In this document: one piece after another, positions 27,054-35,695 of the stretch
Layout of the letters: each line of letters opens with the position of its first letter
Position numbering within the stretch: the stretch's first letter is position 1
NCBI GenBank assembly: GCA_965277425.1
Contig: CBDICR010000007.1
Coordinates: 248,001-312,000 of the forward strand
Direction: 5' to 3'
Source of the DNA: Poindextera sp965277425
GTDB taxonomy: Bacteria; Pseudomonadota; Alphaproteobacteria; Caulobacterales; Caulobacteraceae
Length of the DNA: 64,000 nucleotides
Translations under genes and position numbers: made by a program
The notes under the pieces: generated by a model
Told to the model about the DNA's origin: nothing
The model's database searches: none
What the model saw: only the letters and a program-made list of their open reading frames with translations

Positions 27054-27240
27054 TCATGCCTTCGGTCGGGCCAAGCTCACCGCGATCTCGCGCCGCGCGA
27101 CCCCCCAGCGGCCGCCGAAAGACCGCAACATCGTCCCTGAGATCTTGGATGCCGCCCCCTTGGCCACGACGCCGTAGGTTGGCGAAGCCGTTCACGATGT
27201 CGGTGATATCGTTGTCGTAATTGGTTGTCGAGTCCGCGAG
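27054..27240 (-). pseudogene. Possible 3' remnant of an unidentified gene
   Basis: On the minus strand the last 45 codons before a TGA at 27054-27056 read PTYGVVAKGAASKISGT... ending AVSLARPKA, with the high GC at third positions typical of genes here. Just upstream the coding-like reading continues in another frame (YDNDITDIVNGFAN), and the first frame is closed by a stop at 27192-27194. This looks like the frameshifted tail of a gene that once preceded the SDR gene. I do not recognise the family. Confidence 0.35.
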
Positions 27241-27575
27241 CCGATGCGAAGTCCAGCGTGTCGGTCTCCGGCGTCGCCCCGCGAAAACCCCTGAGAAATC
27301 GCCCAGGCGCTCAACGCGGCCGCGCCCATGGCCGCGCCGCGCTCAACGGCCTTTTCGCCTGCGCCCAGGTCGAGCGGGATTTCACATGCGGGCGGATCTT
27401 GGGCCGGCGGCCTAGGCGCGTGAACTGCGCCGCGCTGAAGAAACCGCTTCTGGAGGAGGGCCAACGCTCTCTATCTGACGCGATCTCTATAATATTAGCA
27501 CTCCGTTATCCTCAACGTGTTTTTTCTAGATTGTCAGATTGCTGGACGTTTCTCTGGCGGTCCTTAACGAAGACC
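27241..27575. other. Intergenic region before the pilus-associated genes
   Basis: No convincing gene is seen. The stretch 27480-27545 is conspicuously AT-rich for this genome and contains TATAAT at 27488-27493, a plausible -10 for the tad-like genes, although no good -35 is visible. Confidence 0.4.
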
Positions 27576-28919
27576 ATGTTGATGGAGCTACCGTCGCGGA
27601 TAGGTCGATTGTTCCGCCTGGCACGGAATAGGCGCGGCAGCATCGCGGTGATCGCGGCCCTGTGCGCGCCGCTGCTTATGGCGGCGGCCGGATTCGCCGT
27701 CGATTTTACCTATACGTCCTACATCAATCAGCGACTGAGCGAGGCCGCCGACGCCGCCGTGCTCACGGCCGTCTCGCAGAGCGCGGCGACGTCCGTGGGC
27801 GGATACTCGCAGACGGCAAAGCTGAAAACCTACGGGCTGAACGTGTTCCAGGGGAACATCGCCAACCTGCCGATCTCGCTCACGCCCACCCTGACGGTTG
27901 CCTCTACCGCCGCTGGAGGCGTGGTCGCCACCCTGAGCTATACGGCCAATGTAAAGACCTTCTTTGGTGGTGTTGTCGGTATTCCATACTTGAAGGTTTC
28001 CAATACCGTCAGCGCAACGGCCAACCCGATCGTCTATATAAACTACTACATCATCGTCGATATTTCGCAGTCGATGGGTATCGGCTCGACCGCGGCGGAC
28101 ATGCAGTCCCTCTACAACCGCACCATGGCGGCCGTTAACTCGACCGATAACGAGCCGGGCTGTGTGTTCGGATGCCATGCCCCGCTGCAGGGGCAAACCC
28201 AGTCGACCGAATACCTGGCTCATAATGTGAGCCCGAAGATCACGCTGCGCATCGATTCCGCCGTGGCCGCGATCCAGAACATCGCGGCGGCCGCCCAGGC
28301 GAGCGCCGGCAGCCAGCAGAACATCAAGATCGGCCTCTACACCATGAGCCAGGACCCGACCGTTTCCAGCCCGCCCTACATAAACACCGTCGCGCCCCTG
28401 TCCTCCGACTACAGCGCCATCAGCGCCGAGGCCGCGACCATCGACCTGGGCGCCAACACCTCGGGCGGGATCGGCGACACCAATTTCCCCAGCCAGCTGA
28501 GCGCCTTCAACAGCGCCATCCTGGCGGCGAACGGCTCCGGCGCCACGGCGGCCTCGCCGGTGAACTACGTGTTCATCATCACCGACGGCGTCGAGGACAC
28601 CCCTGGCTCGGGATGCATTGACGGCCATTGCACCGCCGTCTTCAACTCAGCCCAATGCACGCCGCTCAAGGCCAAGGCGACGGTCGGGGTGATCTACACC
28701 ACCTACCTTCCCATCTACAAATTCAACGGAACCAGCGGAGCGCTGGACGGGGCCTATTCCGACTTGGTCAACTCGTTCGCCGCCAATATCGCGCCCGCGC
28801 TGCAGGCCTGCGCTTCGTCGCCGACCTACTATTATGAAGCCAGCGATGGCCCGGCCATCACGACGGGAATGAATTCGTTGTTCGCCTCCAGCGAAGAAGC
28901 GGCGCGGCTGTTGCGATGA
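27576..28919 (+). CDS. TadG-like pilus assembly protein with vWA domain
   Basis: A 447-residue protein. ATG at 27576 places the TadE/TadG-type N-terminal segment correctly: RRGSIAVIAALCAPLLMAAAGFAVDF (about 19-44), a single membrane helix, then NQRLSEAADAAVLTA. A von Willebrand A-like domain follows, with the metal-site motif D162-I-S164-Q-S166 and a later ITDGVEDT. The C196-V-F-G-C200-H pair is typical of this group and is not a haem site. Such proteins sit at the base of Flp/Tad pili or in the secreted fraction. It overlaps the next gene by four bases. No tad ATPase or secretin genes lie in the window. Confidence 0.88.
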   Translation: MLMELPSRIGRLFRLARNRRGSIAVIAALCAPLLMAAAGFAVDFTYTSYINQRLSEAADAAVLTAVSQSAATSVGGYSQTAKLKTYGLNVFQGNIANLPISLTPTLTVASTAAGGVVATLSYTANVKTFFGGVVGIPYLKVSNTVSATANPIVYINYYIIVDISQSMGIGSTAADMQSLYNRTMAAVNSTDNEPGCVFGCHAPLQGQTQSTEYLAHNVSPKITLRIDSAVAAIQNIAAAAQASAGSQQNIKIGLYTMSQDPTVSSPPYINTVAPLSSDYSAISAEAATIDLGANTSGGIGDTNFPSQLSAFNSAILAANGSGATAASPVNYVFIITDGVEDTPGSGCIDGHCTAVFNSAQCTPLKAKATVGVIYTTYLPIYKFNGTSGALDGAYSDLVNSFAANIAPALQACASSPTYYYEASDGPAITTGMNSLFASSEEAARLLR

Positions 28920-29569
28920 TCGGACCTCGCCGCACGCTCCAGCAGGCCGTTGCCGGCTCATCCACGCGCCGAGGCGGCTTCATCGCCGACCCGGCCGGCG
29001 CCGCGGCCGTCGAGTTCGCCTTGGTCGCCATTCCCTTTTTCGCCCTGCTGTTCGGGATCCTCGAATTGGCGCTTGTCTTCCTCGTGAGCGTCAGCCTGTC
29101 GAACGCCACGGCCAACGAAGCGCGCCTGATCCGGGTCGGCAGTCTGGAAGCCGCCGGGGTGGGGGTGACCACGTCAAATGGAAACCAGCTTGATGTGCCG
29201 GCCTTCAAGACGGCGATCTGCAATCAGATCACCCTGGTTCCGACCTCGACCTGCATCAACCAACTCCAGGTGGACGTCCGCACCCTGAGTTCGTTCCAGC
29301 AGTCGCCGCCCGCAAGCCCCATCAGCGGCTCGACCTTCAACACCTCCAACCTGTGCTTCTATTCGGGAAGCGCGGGATCCATCGTCGAGATGCGGGCCTA
29401 TTATCTCTGGTCGTTGCTCGATCCGGTTCTGCTTGCCCCGCTCGCCAATCTGACACGACTGACCGGCCCGGGCGGATCGACCTCTGGCGCCTGGCTGCTC
29501 ATTTCCTCCACCGAAGTGATGAAAACCGAGGCGGTGCCGGGCGAGTCCAACACCGACGTCAGCTGCTGA
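28916..29569 (+). CDS. TadE-like pilus assembly protein
   Basis: A 217-residue minor pilin-like protein. The N-terminal region carries the TadE signature AAAVEFALVAIPFFALLFGILELAL (about 31-55), where the Glu after the processing site is conserved, followed by a single helix and a mainly beta C-terminal domain with four cysteines. The start overlaps the stop of the TadG-like gene (ATGA), and the stop overlaps the next start (TGATG), so the three genes form one tightly coupled operon. Confidence 0.88.
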   Translation: MIGPRRTLQQAVAGSSTRRGGFIADPAGAAAVEFALVAIPFFALLFGILELALVFLVSVSLSNATANEARLIRVGSLEAAGVGVTTSNGNQLDVPAFKTAICNQITLVPTSTCINQLQVDVRTLSSFQQSPPASPISGSTFNTSNLCFYSGSAGSIVEMRAYYLWSLLDPVLLAPLANLTRLTGPGGSTSGAWLLISSTEVMKTEAVPGESNTDVSC

Positions 29570-30276
29570 TGCCCCGGCCTGGGCCCGATATCCCTGGCGG
29601 CCTCAGGCGTGTTGGCCGCAGGCTCGTGGCGATGGCCGCGGACAGGGCAGGCGTGTCCGCCGTAGAATTCGCCTTCGTCGCGCCCGTGCTGCTGCTGCTC
29701 TTCCTGGGCATGACCGACCTTGTGCCGGCGATATTGGCGCAGTCTCAGGTCGATCACGCCAACGAGTCCACCGGCGACATGGCCGGTGAATATAGTCTGA
29801 TGCAGACATCCGATATGGTGGATGTCTTCGCCGTGGCGCCGGACGTCATGGAGCCGTTAACCAGCGTTAAGCTCTACGTCCGGCTCACCAACGTCTACAC
29901 CGACGGCAAGGGCCACGCCAAGGTCTACTGGAGCTGCGGTCAAGGCCCTCTCACGCCATACACGGCTAATTCGACGGTTACGACTACGCCCACCAAGAGT
30001 CCCATAAGTTGGTTTTTGAAAACTTCAACGCCGTTGGCGGCCAATACAAGCTATTTAATGTCGGAAATACAGTATAGCTACACACCGGTCACCGGTTATG
30101 TCGTCACCGGTCCAGTCGCCATGAGCGACACCTCCTACCTGCTGCCTCGCTCATCCAGCTATGTCGGTTTTCCCTGGGATGGCGTGTCCACCGACGCGCC
30201 GCCGGTTCCTACGGCCACCACGACAAGCGCATCCATGACACTGAGCAATGGCGCCGTCTGCAGCTATGCCAAGTGA
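29569..30276 (+). CDS. TadE/TadF-like pilus assembly protein
   Basis: A 235-residue protein. ATG at 29569 overlaps the previous stop. The N-terminal AGVSAVEFAFVAPVLLLLFLGMTDLV (about 27-52) is the TadE-type processing site and helix. The C-terminal part is Thr/Ser rich, with an unusually AT-rich coding stretch around 29950-30080, and holds two cysteines (WSCGQG, GAVCSYA). It probably forms part of a minor-pilin complex with the two upstream proteins. Confidence 0.85.
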   Translation: MPRPGPDIPGGLRRVGRRLVAMAADRAGVSAVEFAFVAPVLLLLFLGMTDLVPAILAQSQVDHANESTGDMAGEYSLMQTSDMVDVFAVAPDVMEPLTSVKLYVRLTNVYTDGKGHAKVYWSCGQGPLTPYTANSTVTTTPTKSPISWFLKTSTPLAANTSYLMSEIQYSYTPVTGYVVTGPVAMSDTSYLLPRSSSYVGFPWDGVSTDAPPVPTATTTSASMTLSNGAVCSYAK

Positions 30277-30549
30277 TGAACCGAGATCTCTCCGTCTCCG
30301 AGGCCGCGAAGGTCGTTGTTGGCAGGGGTCTCGTGCGTGGCCTGCCCGCACCCGCCGCCGCATGAGCCGCGGTGTGAGGAGAGGCGAGCCGACATCCCGC
30401 CGGCGCCCTCCACCTGCGCGGCGAGTCCAGAGCTCAAGGCGGTCCCTATCGGTGGCCACTCGCAGGGTGCTGTCAGGCGCGCGTGTGCATGATTGACAAC
30501 ATGAGCCGCCGAGCCAATCTGAAGGTGAGGGCGCGGCCAGGAGAATCTT
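30277..30549. other. Intergenic spacer
   Basis: There is no gene-like frame with a ribosome binding site. The last bases carry AGGAGA (30538-30543), which serves the DUF6491 gene that follows. Confidence 0.4.
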
Positions 30550-30963
30550 ATGTCTACGCTGTCCAACCTCGTTATCGGCGCGCTGATCGTTGCGGGCACA
30601 GCCGCGCTGAGTACGTCGGCCGGTGCGGCGCCGGCAGGGGCGCGCGCCCCGGAACGCCCTGGAGGCTGCTTTTTCATCAGTGAATGGCGCGGCTGGAAGT
30701 CCCCCAGCCCCGATGTGCTCTATCTCGGGGTCAATATGCATGACGTGTATAGGGTCCAGTTGAGCGCGGGCTCACCCGAACTGCAGTGGCCCGACGCGCA
30801 CCTGATTTCCGTGAGCCGCGGCGGCGACACGGTCTGCGACGCCGTGGATCTCGAGTTGAGCGTTTCGGACGACAACGGTTTTCGCGAACCTCTGATCGCC
30901 ACGTCGATCACCAAGCTGACGCCGGACGAGGTCGCGGCGATTCCGCCGAAATTCCGGCCCTGA
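30550..30963 (+). CDS. Small secreted DUF6491-type protein (copy 2)
   Basis: A 137-residue predicted periplasmic protein of unknown function with a signal peptide at about 1-27 (ending AGA). AGGAGA precedes the ATG by 6 bases. The mature part shares its whole skeleton with the protein at 4358-4729: CFF..W.GWK.P, an L.L.V..VYRV strand, ATLI-equivalent HLISV, VCDAVDLEL and the C-terminal LTPDEVAAIPP. It has only two mature cysteines, against four in copy 1. It stands alone between the pilus genes and a TetR gene. Confidence 0.77.
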   Translation: MSTLSNLVIGALIVAGTAALSTSAGAAPAGARAPERPGGCFFISEWRGWKSPSPDVLYLGVNMHDVYRVQLSAGSPELQWPDAHLISVSRGGDTVCDAVDLELSVSDDNGFREPLIATSITKLTPDEVAAIPPKFRP

Positions 30964-31263
30964 TCTGCTCGCCGCGGACCGGGCGCGTCTGCGACCCGAG
31001 CGAGCGCAGCGGCGAGCGCGCGGCATCGAAAACAGAGAGGCGCGGCCGACGACGCGCCTTGCGTAACCGGTTCGTCGTGGGCGTGATTCATCGGTTTGAC
31101 CGTCCTGATGATCGCCTTTTGCGGGGCTTGCCTGGCGGCTCTCCGGCGGGCGTTTTGCCCTTTATCGAGCCGCTCTTAGCCGACGCCTGTTTGGTTGGCG
31201 TGCTGGCTGAGAGGCTATAGCGGTTGAAACGAACGGCGTGACGCTGCAACCTCGCGCCAAGCC
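30964..31263. other. 300-base region without a recognisable gene
   Basis: Open frames here lack a convincing start and family match. The segment probably contains the end of the DUF6491 transcript and the promoter of the TetR gene, but no clear promoter or hairpin is visible. Confidence 0.35.
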
Positions 31264-32004
31264 ATGGCCCTCGCTCGCCCCACCGACCTTGATCCTCCGT
31301 CCGCGGCGTCGCGGCGATCGCGTCCGCGCGCCGAACTGTCTCGCGAGCGGATCCTCGCTTCGGCGCTCGATCTCATCGACGCGAGGGGGCTGAAGGCGCT
31401 CAACATGCGCGATCTGGGCCTGGCGCTCGGGGCGTCGACCATGGGGGTCTACCGGCACTTCCGGAACAAGTCCGAGCTTCTCGACGCCGTGGTCGATCAC
31501 GTGACCGAAGGCTTCGCGCCGACGCCCATGGACGGGTCGTGGCAGACCCAGGCCAAGGCGCTCAGCCTCAATGTGCGCGCCGCCATGCTGGCCCACCCGG
31601 ACCTGGCCGACCTGATCGGGCGCGAATTTCGCCGCTCGCCGACCTCGCTCAGGGTCAATACCGAGATCATCGAGCGTCTGCGCGTCTCGGGCGTGCCCCT
31701 GTCGTTGCTGCCCGACACCTATTGGGCGATCTCCAGCTACACGACCGGCTACGCGCTGCTGGAGGCCCAGACCTACCGGCATCGTCGCCGCTCCGACCCG
31801 AAAACGCCCGGGCCCGAGCGTGTGCGCAAGGCCGCCGCCCTGCTGCGGTCGGTGGAGGGGGTCTCTCCCGACGCCTTACAGGACGCGGCGCTCGTCCTTT
31901 CCCGCCCGCTCGACGACGCCCAGTTCCTGTTCGGACTGGAGTGCCTGATCCGGGGGCTCGAGGACAAGTTCACCGGCGTTGGCGCGGCTCAGACCGAGGC
32001 GTAG
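31264..32004 (+). CDS. TetR/AcrR-family regulator
   Basis: A 246-residue regulator. The helix-turn-helix is at about 24-72 (LSRERILASALDLIDARGLKALNMRDLGLALGASTMGVYRHFRNKSELLDAVVD), the standard TetR pattern, with a C-terminal ligand domain of the TetR_C type. A basic N-terminal extension of some 20 residues precedes it. Its 3' end overlaps the convergent esterase gene by 16 bases. It probably controls the adjacent esterase/TonB receptor unit. Confidence 0.88.
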   Translation: MALARPTDLDPPSAASRRSRPRAELSRERILASALDLIDARGLKALNMRDLGLALGASTMGVYRHFRNKSELLDAVVDHVTEGFAPTPMDGSWQTQAKALSLNVRAAMLAHPDLADLIGREFRRSPTSLRVNTEIIERLRVSGVPLSLLPDTYWAISSYTTGYALLEAQTYRHRRRSDPKTPGPERVRKAAALLRSVEGVSPDALQDAALVLSRPLDDAQFLFGLECLIRGLEDKFTGVGAAQTEA

Positions 32005-33128
32005 ACGGACTCGATCAAGGCCGCGAAGCGTGGATCCAACCCGCCTTGGGGCTCGCGCATGAAGTTCATGGCGTAGGCGACGCCGAGGCCTTGATCGGGG
32101 TCGGCGAAGCCGAACGAGCCGCCCCAGCCGTGGTGGCCGAACGTCCTTGGATTGGGGCCATAGACCCCCATCCCCCGGTTGATGGCGAAACCGACGCCCC
32201 AGGTGATCGGGAAACGCAGCACCAGGTCCTCATTCTCGATCTGCACCGTGGTGGCGGCGTCGAGCGCCGTCTGGCTCACCAGTTCGACCCCCTTCAGGCG
32301 CCGGTCGGTGGCCAGCGCCGAATAGAGGCTGGCCAGGCCGCGGGCATTGCCCTGGCCGGCCGCCGACGGCGTCCCTTGCGCCCGCCAGGCGCGCAGGTTG
32401 GCGAGGCCGAAGTGGACCGGCACGTGGACTTGGGCCAGGCGCTGGAATTCGTTGAAAGTCTCCGGTCCGCCAGACTGCGGAAACTCATCGTGGAGCGTCT
32501 CGGCGACGCGGCCCTCTTCGCTGGCCGGCAGGCCCATGTGGAAGTCGACGCCCAGCGGGCCGGCGATCTCGTCGCGGAAATACTGGCCGACCGTCCGGCC
32601 GGTGACCCGCTTGAACAGGCCGTCGCCCAGCGGCCCGATGGTAAAGGCGTGATAGCCAGATCGCGAACCGACCGGCCAGTGCGGGGCCTCGGCCGCCATC
32701 AGGTCGGCCAGGAAGTCGGTGTCGAGCGCCTCGGCCTCGGTCAATTGCCGCGACGGGCCGCAAACCCCCGCCTGGTGGGAGAAGAGCTGCGCCACAGTCA
32801 CCGCCGCCTTGCCGTTGGCGGCGAATTCCGGCCAATAGTCGGCGACTGGCCGGTCGTTGTCCAGCAGACCCTGGTCGTTCAGCCGCGCGACGCAGAGGGC
32901 CATGACCCCCTTGGTGCTGGACCAGACATTGACCAGGGTGTCGCGCTCCCAGGGCCGGGTCCTGGCGCCGTCCGCGTGGCCGCCCCAGAGGTCGACCATC
33001 GGCTGGCCGCCCTGGAAGACGCAGACCGAGGCGCCGATCTCCTGCTCGTCGCGAAAATTGCGGCGGAAGGCTTCGGCGACCGGCTCGAACCTCGGGTCGT
33101 ATCGGCCGCTTATGGGACTATCGTTCAT
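31989..33128 (-). CDS. EstB-like beta-lactamase-fold esterase
   Basis: A 379-residue cytoplasmic serine hydrolase without signal peptide. ATG at 33128 gives the usual N-terminus (VAEAFRRNF, then GASVCVFQGG). Catalytic S70-S-T-K73 in WSSTKG, Tyr159 in SGYHAFTIG and the C-terminal GHHGWGGSFGFADP (the HxGxxG motif) are all present, which marks family VIII carboxylesterases. It lies 49 bases downstream of the TonB receptor gene on the same strand. In this neighbourhood it may hydrolyse the esters or lactones made by the two Baeyer-Villiger-type enzymes. Confidence 0.9.
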   Translation of the reverse strand: MNDSPISGRYDPRFEPVAEAFRRNFRDEQEIGASVCVFQGGQPMVDLWGGHADGARTRPWERDTLVNVWSSTKGVMALCVARLNDQGLLDNDRPVADYWPEFAANGKAAVTVAQLFSHQAGVCGPSRQLTEAEALDTDFLADLMAAEAPHWPVGSRSGYHAFTIGPLGDGLFKRVTGRTVGQYFRDEIAGPLGVDFHMGLPASEEGRVAETLHDEFPQSGGPETFNEFQRLAQVHVPVHFGLANLRAWRAQGTPSAAGQGNARGLASLYSALATDRRLKGVELVSQTALDAATTVQIENEDLVLRFPITWGVGFAINRGMGVYGPNPRTFGHHGWGGSFGFADPDQGLGVAYAMNFMREPQGGLDPRFAALIESVYASV

Positions 33129-33177
33129 GACCTGATCCGTGCGGGATTGATGGGCCGGCTGACCGGGGGGTGGGGAC

Positions 33178-35559
33178 TCACCGGGTCCGATAGGTGAGGG
33201 TGATCCCGTAGGTCGCCGGCAGGCCGGTGAAGCGGACGACCGTGTCGATGCTGCGGTTGGCGGCGGTCCAGTAATAGACATTGCCGACATTGCGGCCCCA
33301 GGCTTCGAGCCGCCAGGCGCCGTCGCGCGTCTCCACGCCGCCGCGCAGGTCGACCAGGGCGCGGGCGTTGACGTCCAGTATGGGCAGGTCGCCGAGCTGG
33401 CTGTTGGTCTGGCTCTGATAGGTCACGCCGCCGCCGACGAAGGCGTCGAGCCGGTCGCTGACGCCCCAGCGGTAGTCGGCGTCGGCGATGAACTGCCATT
33501 TCGGCGTATTGGGGAAGGCCTCGCCGTTGAAGTTGGTCAGGACGCCGCGCGGGTCATAGTTGGTGAAATTGTCGAGGATCCGCGAGTCGATATAGGAGCC
33601 GCCGGCGCTGAGCGTCAGGCCGTGGATCGGCGCCCAGGCCAGTTGCAGCTCGGCGCCGTCGATCTCGGATTTCGGAATATTGACCAGCTTGAGCAGCGGC
33701 CCGAGGAAGGGGTCGAGGACGTCGCCGAGGATCTGCTTGTCGGTGTAGTCGTAATGGAAGGCCGCGCCATCGAGCTGCAGGGTCCGGTCGACCAGGGTGG
33801 CCTTGAACCCGACCTCATAGGCCAGCACCGATTCCTGCCGCGCGGGGACGAGCTGGGTGGCGACCGTGGCGCCGAGGTCGGGGAAGCTGCCGGCCTTATA
33901 GCCCTTGCTGACGTTGGCGTAGATCAAAAGGCCAGGGTCCGGCGTCCATTCGCCGCCGGCGCGCCAGGAGACGTTGTTCTCATCGAGCGTGCTGCGCACC
34001 AGCTCCGGCGTGAAGGTCGCGTCGCCCGTGACGCAGCCGCCAGGCGCGATCGGCGGATTGGGCGCAAGGCCGAGGCCGGCGCGGAAGACGTTCTCCAGCG
34101 TGCCATAGTCCAGCGCCCCGACGCCGTCGCCGGTGTCGGAGGTGCAGCCATTGAAATTGTCGATCGCCCGGGTGTAGCGGACCCCGCCGTAGATCTTGAG
34201 CTGGTCGGTGAGGCTGTAGTCGCCGCTGGCGAAGGCCGCGTAGGTCGAGCTGTCCTGGTTGTCCATGTCCCGGAAGCTGGTGAACAGCGGTAACCCGAAC
34301 GGCGTGAACAGATAGGCCAGCGTGCTCTGTGGAATGTGGTCGTAGTCGGTCTGCAGGACCCGGTCGTGGGCGTAGTTCAGGCCGGCGACGAAATGGCCGT
34401 GGTCGAGGACGCTCCCCGAGACGCGCAGCTCCTGGGAGATTGAATCGATCTTGCCGTAGGTGAGCTGATTGATGTTCGAGAGCGTCGTGCCGTCGATGTC
34501 CTGCAGTTGCCGCTCGGTATAGTGGCTGTAGGAGGTCAGCGAGGTCAGGGTCAGGTTCGGCGCCAGGTCGTAATCGATCCTGAGGTTGGCTTGGAAAAAG
34601 CCGTTGTGCCGGTGGTAGTCGTCGCCGGGATTGAAGTCGGCGGCGGTATCGTTATGCGGCGACGGCGGGTAGGTCAGAAGGCCGGGCACGAAGGCGGCGG
34701 CGGCCGGAATGTCGGGCTGGATGGCGATGACCTGGCCGGCCTGGACCTCGGAATGGTCGATGAAGCCGTTCAGGTTCAGCGAGGCGCGCAGCTGCGACGT
34801 CGGGGTCCAGGCCAGGATCACGCGGCCATTGGTGAAGTCGACCGCGCCGTTGGTCTTGCCGGTGGTGTAGCTCTTCTGCCAGCCGTCCATCTGTTCGCGT
34901 TCGATGGAGACGCGCGCCGACAGGGTGTCGGTGATCGGTCCGCTGACGAAGCCGTTGAGGTCCAGGGCGTTGTAATTGCCGTAGCTGAGCTCGGCCCCGG
35001 CCTGGAAGGTCTTGGTCGGCTTGGCGGCGATGTAGTTGATCGCCCCGCCGGTGGCGTTCTGGCCGAACAGCGTGCCTTGCGGCCCCTTCAGCACCTCGAC
35101 GCGTTCGAGATCCAGGCTGGCGCCGCGGGTCTCGATCGAGAACGGGATCGGCGCCTCGTCCTCGTAGAGGCTGACCGTCGGCCGGCCGCCGAGGCTGATG
35201 TCGCTGAAGCCGACGCCGCGCAGCGTGTAGATCGGCGAGCCGACGGAGGAGTCGGTATAGACGAAGGACGGCGTCAGCTTGCCCAGATCGCGCGGTTGCT
35301 TGATGCCGGCGGCGTCCAGTTGCCGGGCCGTGACCGCGGTGATCGACATGGGAACCTTGTTGACGTTCTCCTGTCGCTTCTGCGCGGTGACCACGATCTC
35401 CTGGAATTGCGGTTCGGCGGCCGGGCCGGCTTGCGGCGGGCCGGGCTGGGCGAAGGCCGGGCAGGCGGCCAGGGCGGCGGCCGAGGCGGCCGCCATGATC
35501 AGACCGTGGAATGCCGGCGCCGTGCATGACCTATGATCGGTCGCTTTCCGAGTCCGCAT
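33178..35559 (-). CDS. TonB-dependent outer-membrane receptor
   Basis: A 793-residue receptor. The ATG at 35559 follows a GGGGGGA site and gives a signal peptide (about 1-38, ending AFA). EIVVTAQKRQENVNKVPMSITAV is the TonB box and plug start; the plug core reads YTLRGVG, then VEVLKGPQGTLFGQNATGGAINYI. The barrel ends TLTYRTR, without the terminal Phe/Trp common to such barrels. It heads a unit with the EstB-like esterase. Similar Sphingomonad/Caulobacter receptors import hydrophobic or aromatic nutrients, but the substrate here is unknown. Confidence 0.92.
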   Translation of the reverse strand: MRTRKATDHRSCTAPAFHGLIMAAASAAALAACPAFAQPGPPQAGPAAEPQFQEIVVTAQKRQENVNKVPMSITAVTARQLDAAGIKQPRDLGKLTPSFVYTDSSVGSPIYTLRGVGFSDISLGGRPTVSLYEDEAPIPFSIETRGASLDLERVEVLKGPQGTLFGQNATGGAINYIAAKPTKTFQAGAELSYGNYNALDLNGFVSGPITDTLSARVSIEREQMDGWQKSYTTGKTNGAVDFTNGRVILAWTPTSQLRASLNLNGFIDHSEVQAGQVIAIQPDIPAAAAFVPGLLTYPPSPHNDTAADFNPGDDYHRHNGFFQANLRIDYDLAPNLTLTSLTSYSHYTERQLQDIDGTTLSNINQLTYGKIDSISQELRVSGSVLDHGHFVAGLNYAHDRVLQTDYDHIPQSTLAYLFTPFGLPLFTSFRDMDNQDSSTYAAFASGDYSLTDQLKIYGGVRYTRAIDNFNGCTSDTGDGVGALDYGTLENVFRAGLGLAPNPPIAPGGCVTGDATFTPELVRSTLDENNVSWRAGGEWTPDPGLLIYANVSKGYKAGSFPDLGATVATQLVPARQESVLAYEVGFKATLVDRTLQLDGAAFHYDYTDKQILGDVLDPFLGPLLKLVNIPKSEIDGAELQLAWAPIHGLTLSAGGSYIDSRILDNFTNYDPRGVLTNFNGEAFPNTPKWQFIADADYRWGVSDRLDAFVGGGVTYQSQTNSQLGDLPILDVNARALVDLRGGVETRDGAWRLEAWGRNVGNVYYWTAANRSIDTVVRFTGLPATYGITLTYRTR

Positions 35560-35695
35560 GTTTGTGTCCCCCCAAGCGCTTTTCGCGCCATCCGGCCCGA
35601 TTGGGTGGAGTCTCCCTGGTCGGGAGCCCGATCGCCAGGGCTGGACCCGCCGTGGGCCGGGGGACATTTTTGGACAGGCGGCCTGCTGGAGCCGT

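Noticed and set aside
28161..28178. CxxxCH motif in the TadG-like protein as a possible haem site
   Set aside because: The spacing is C-V-F-G-C-H rather than CxxCH, and a Cys pair at this place is usual in TadG-like vWA proteins.
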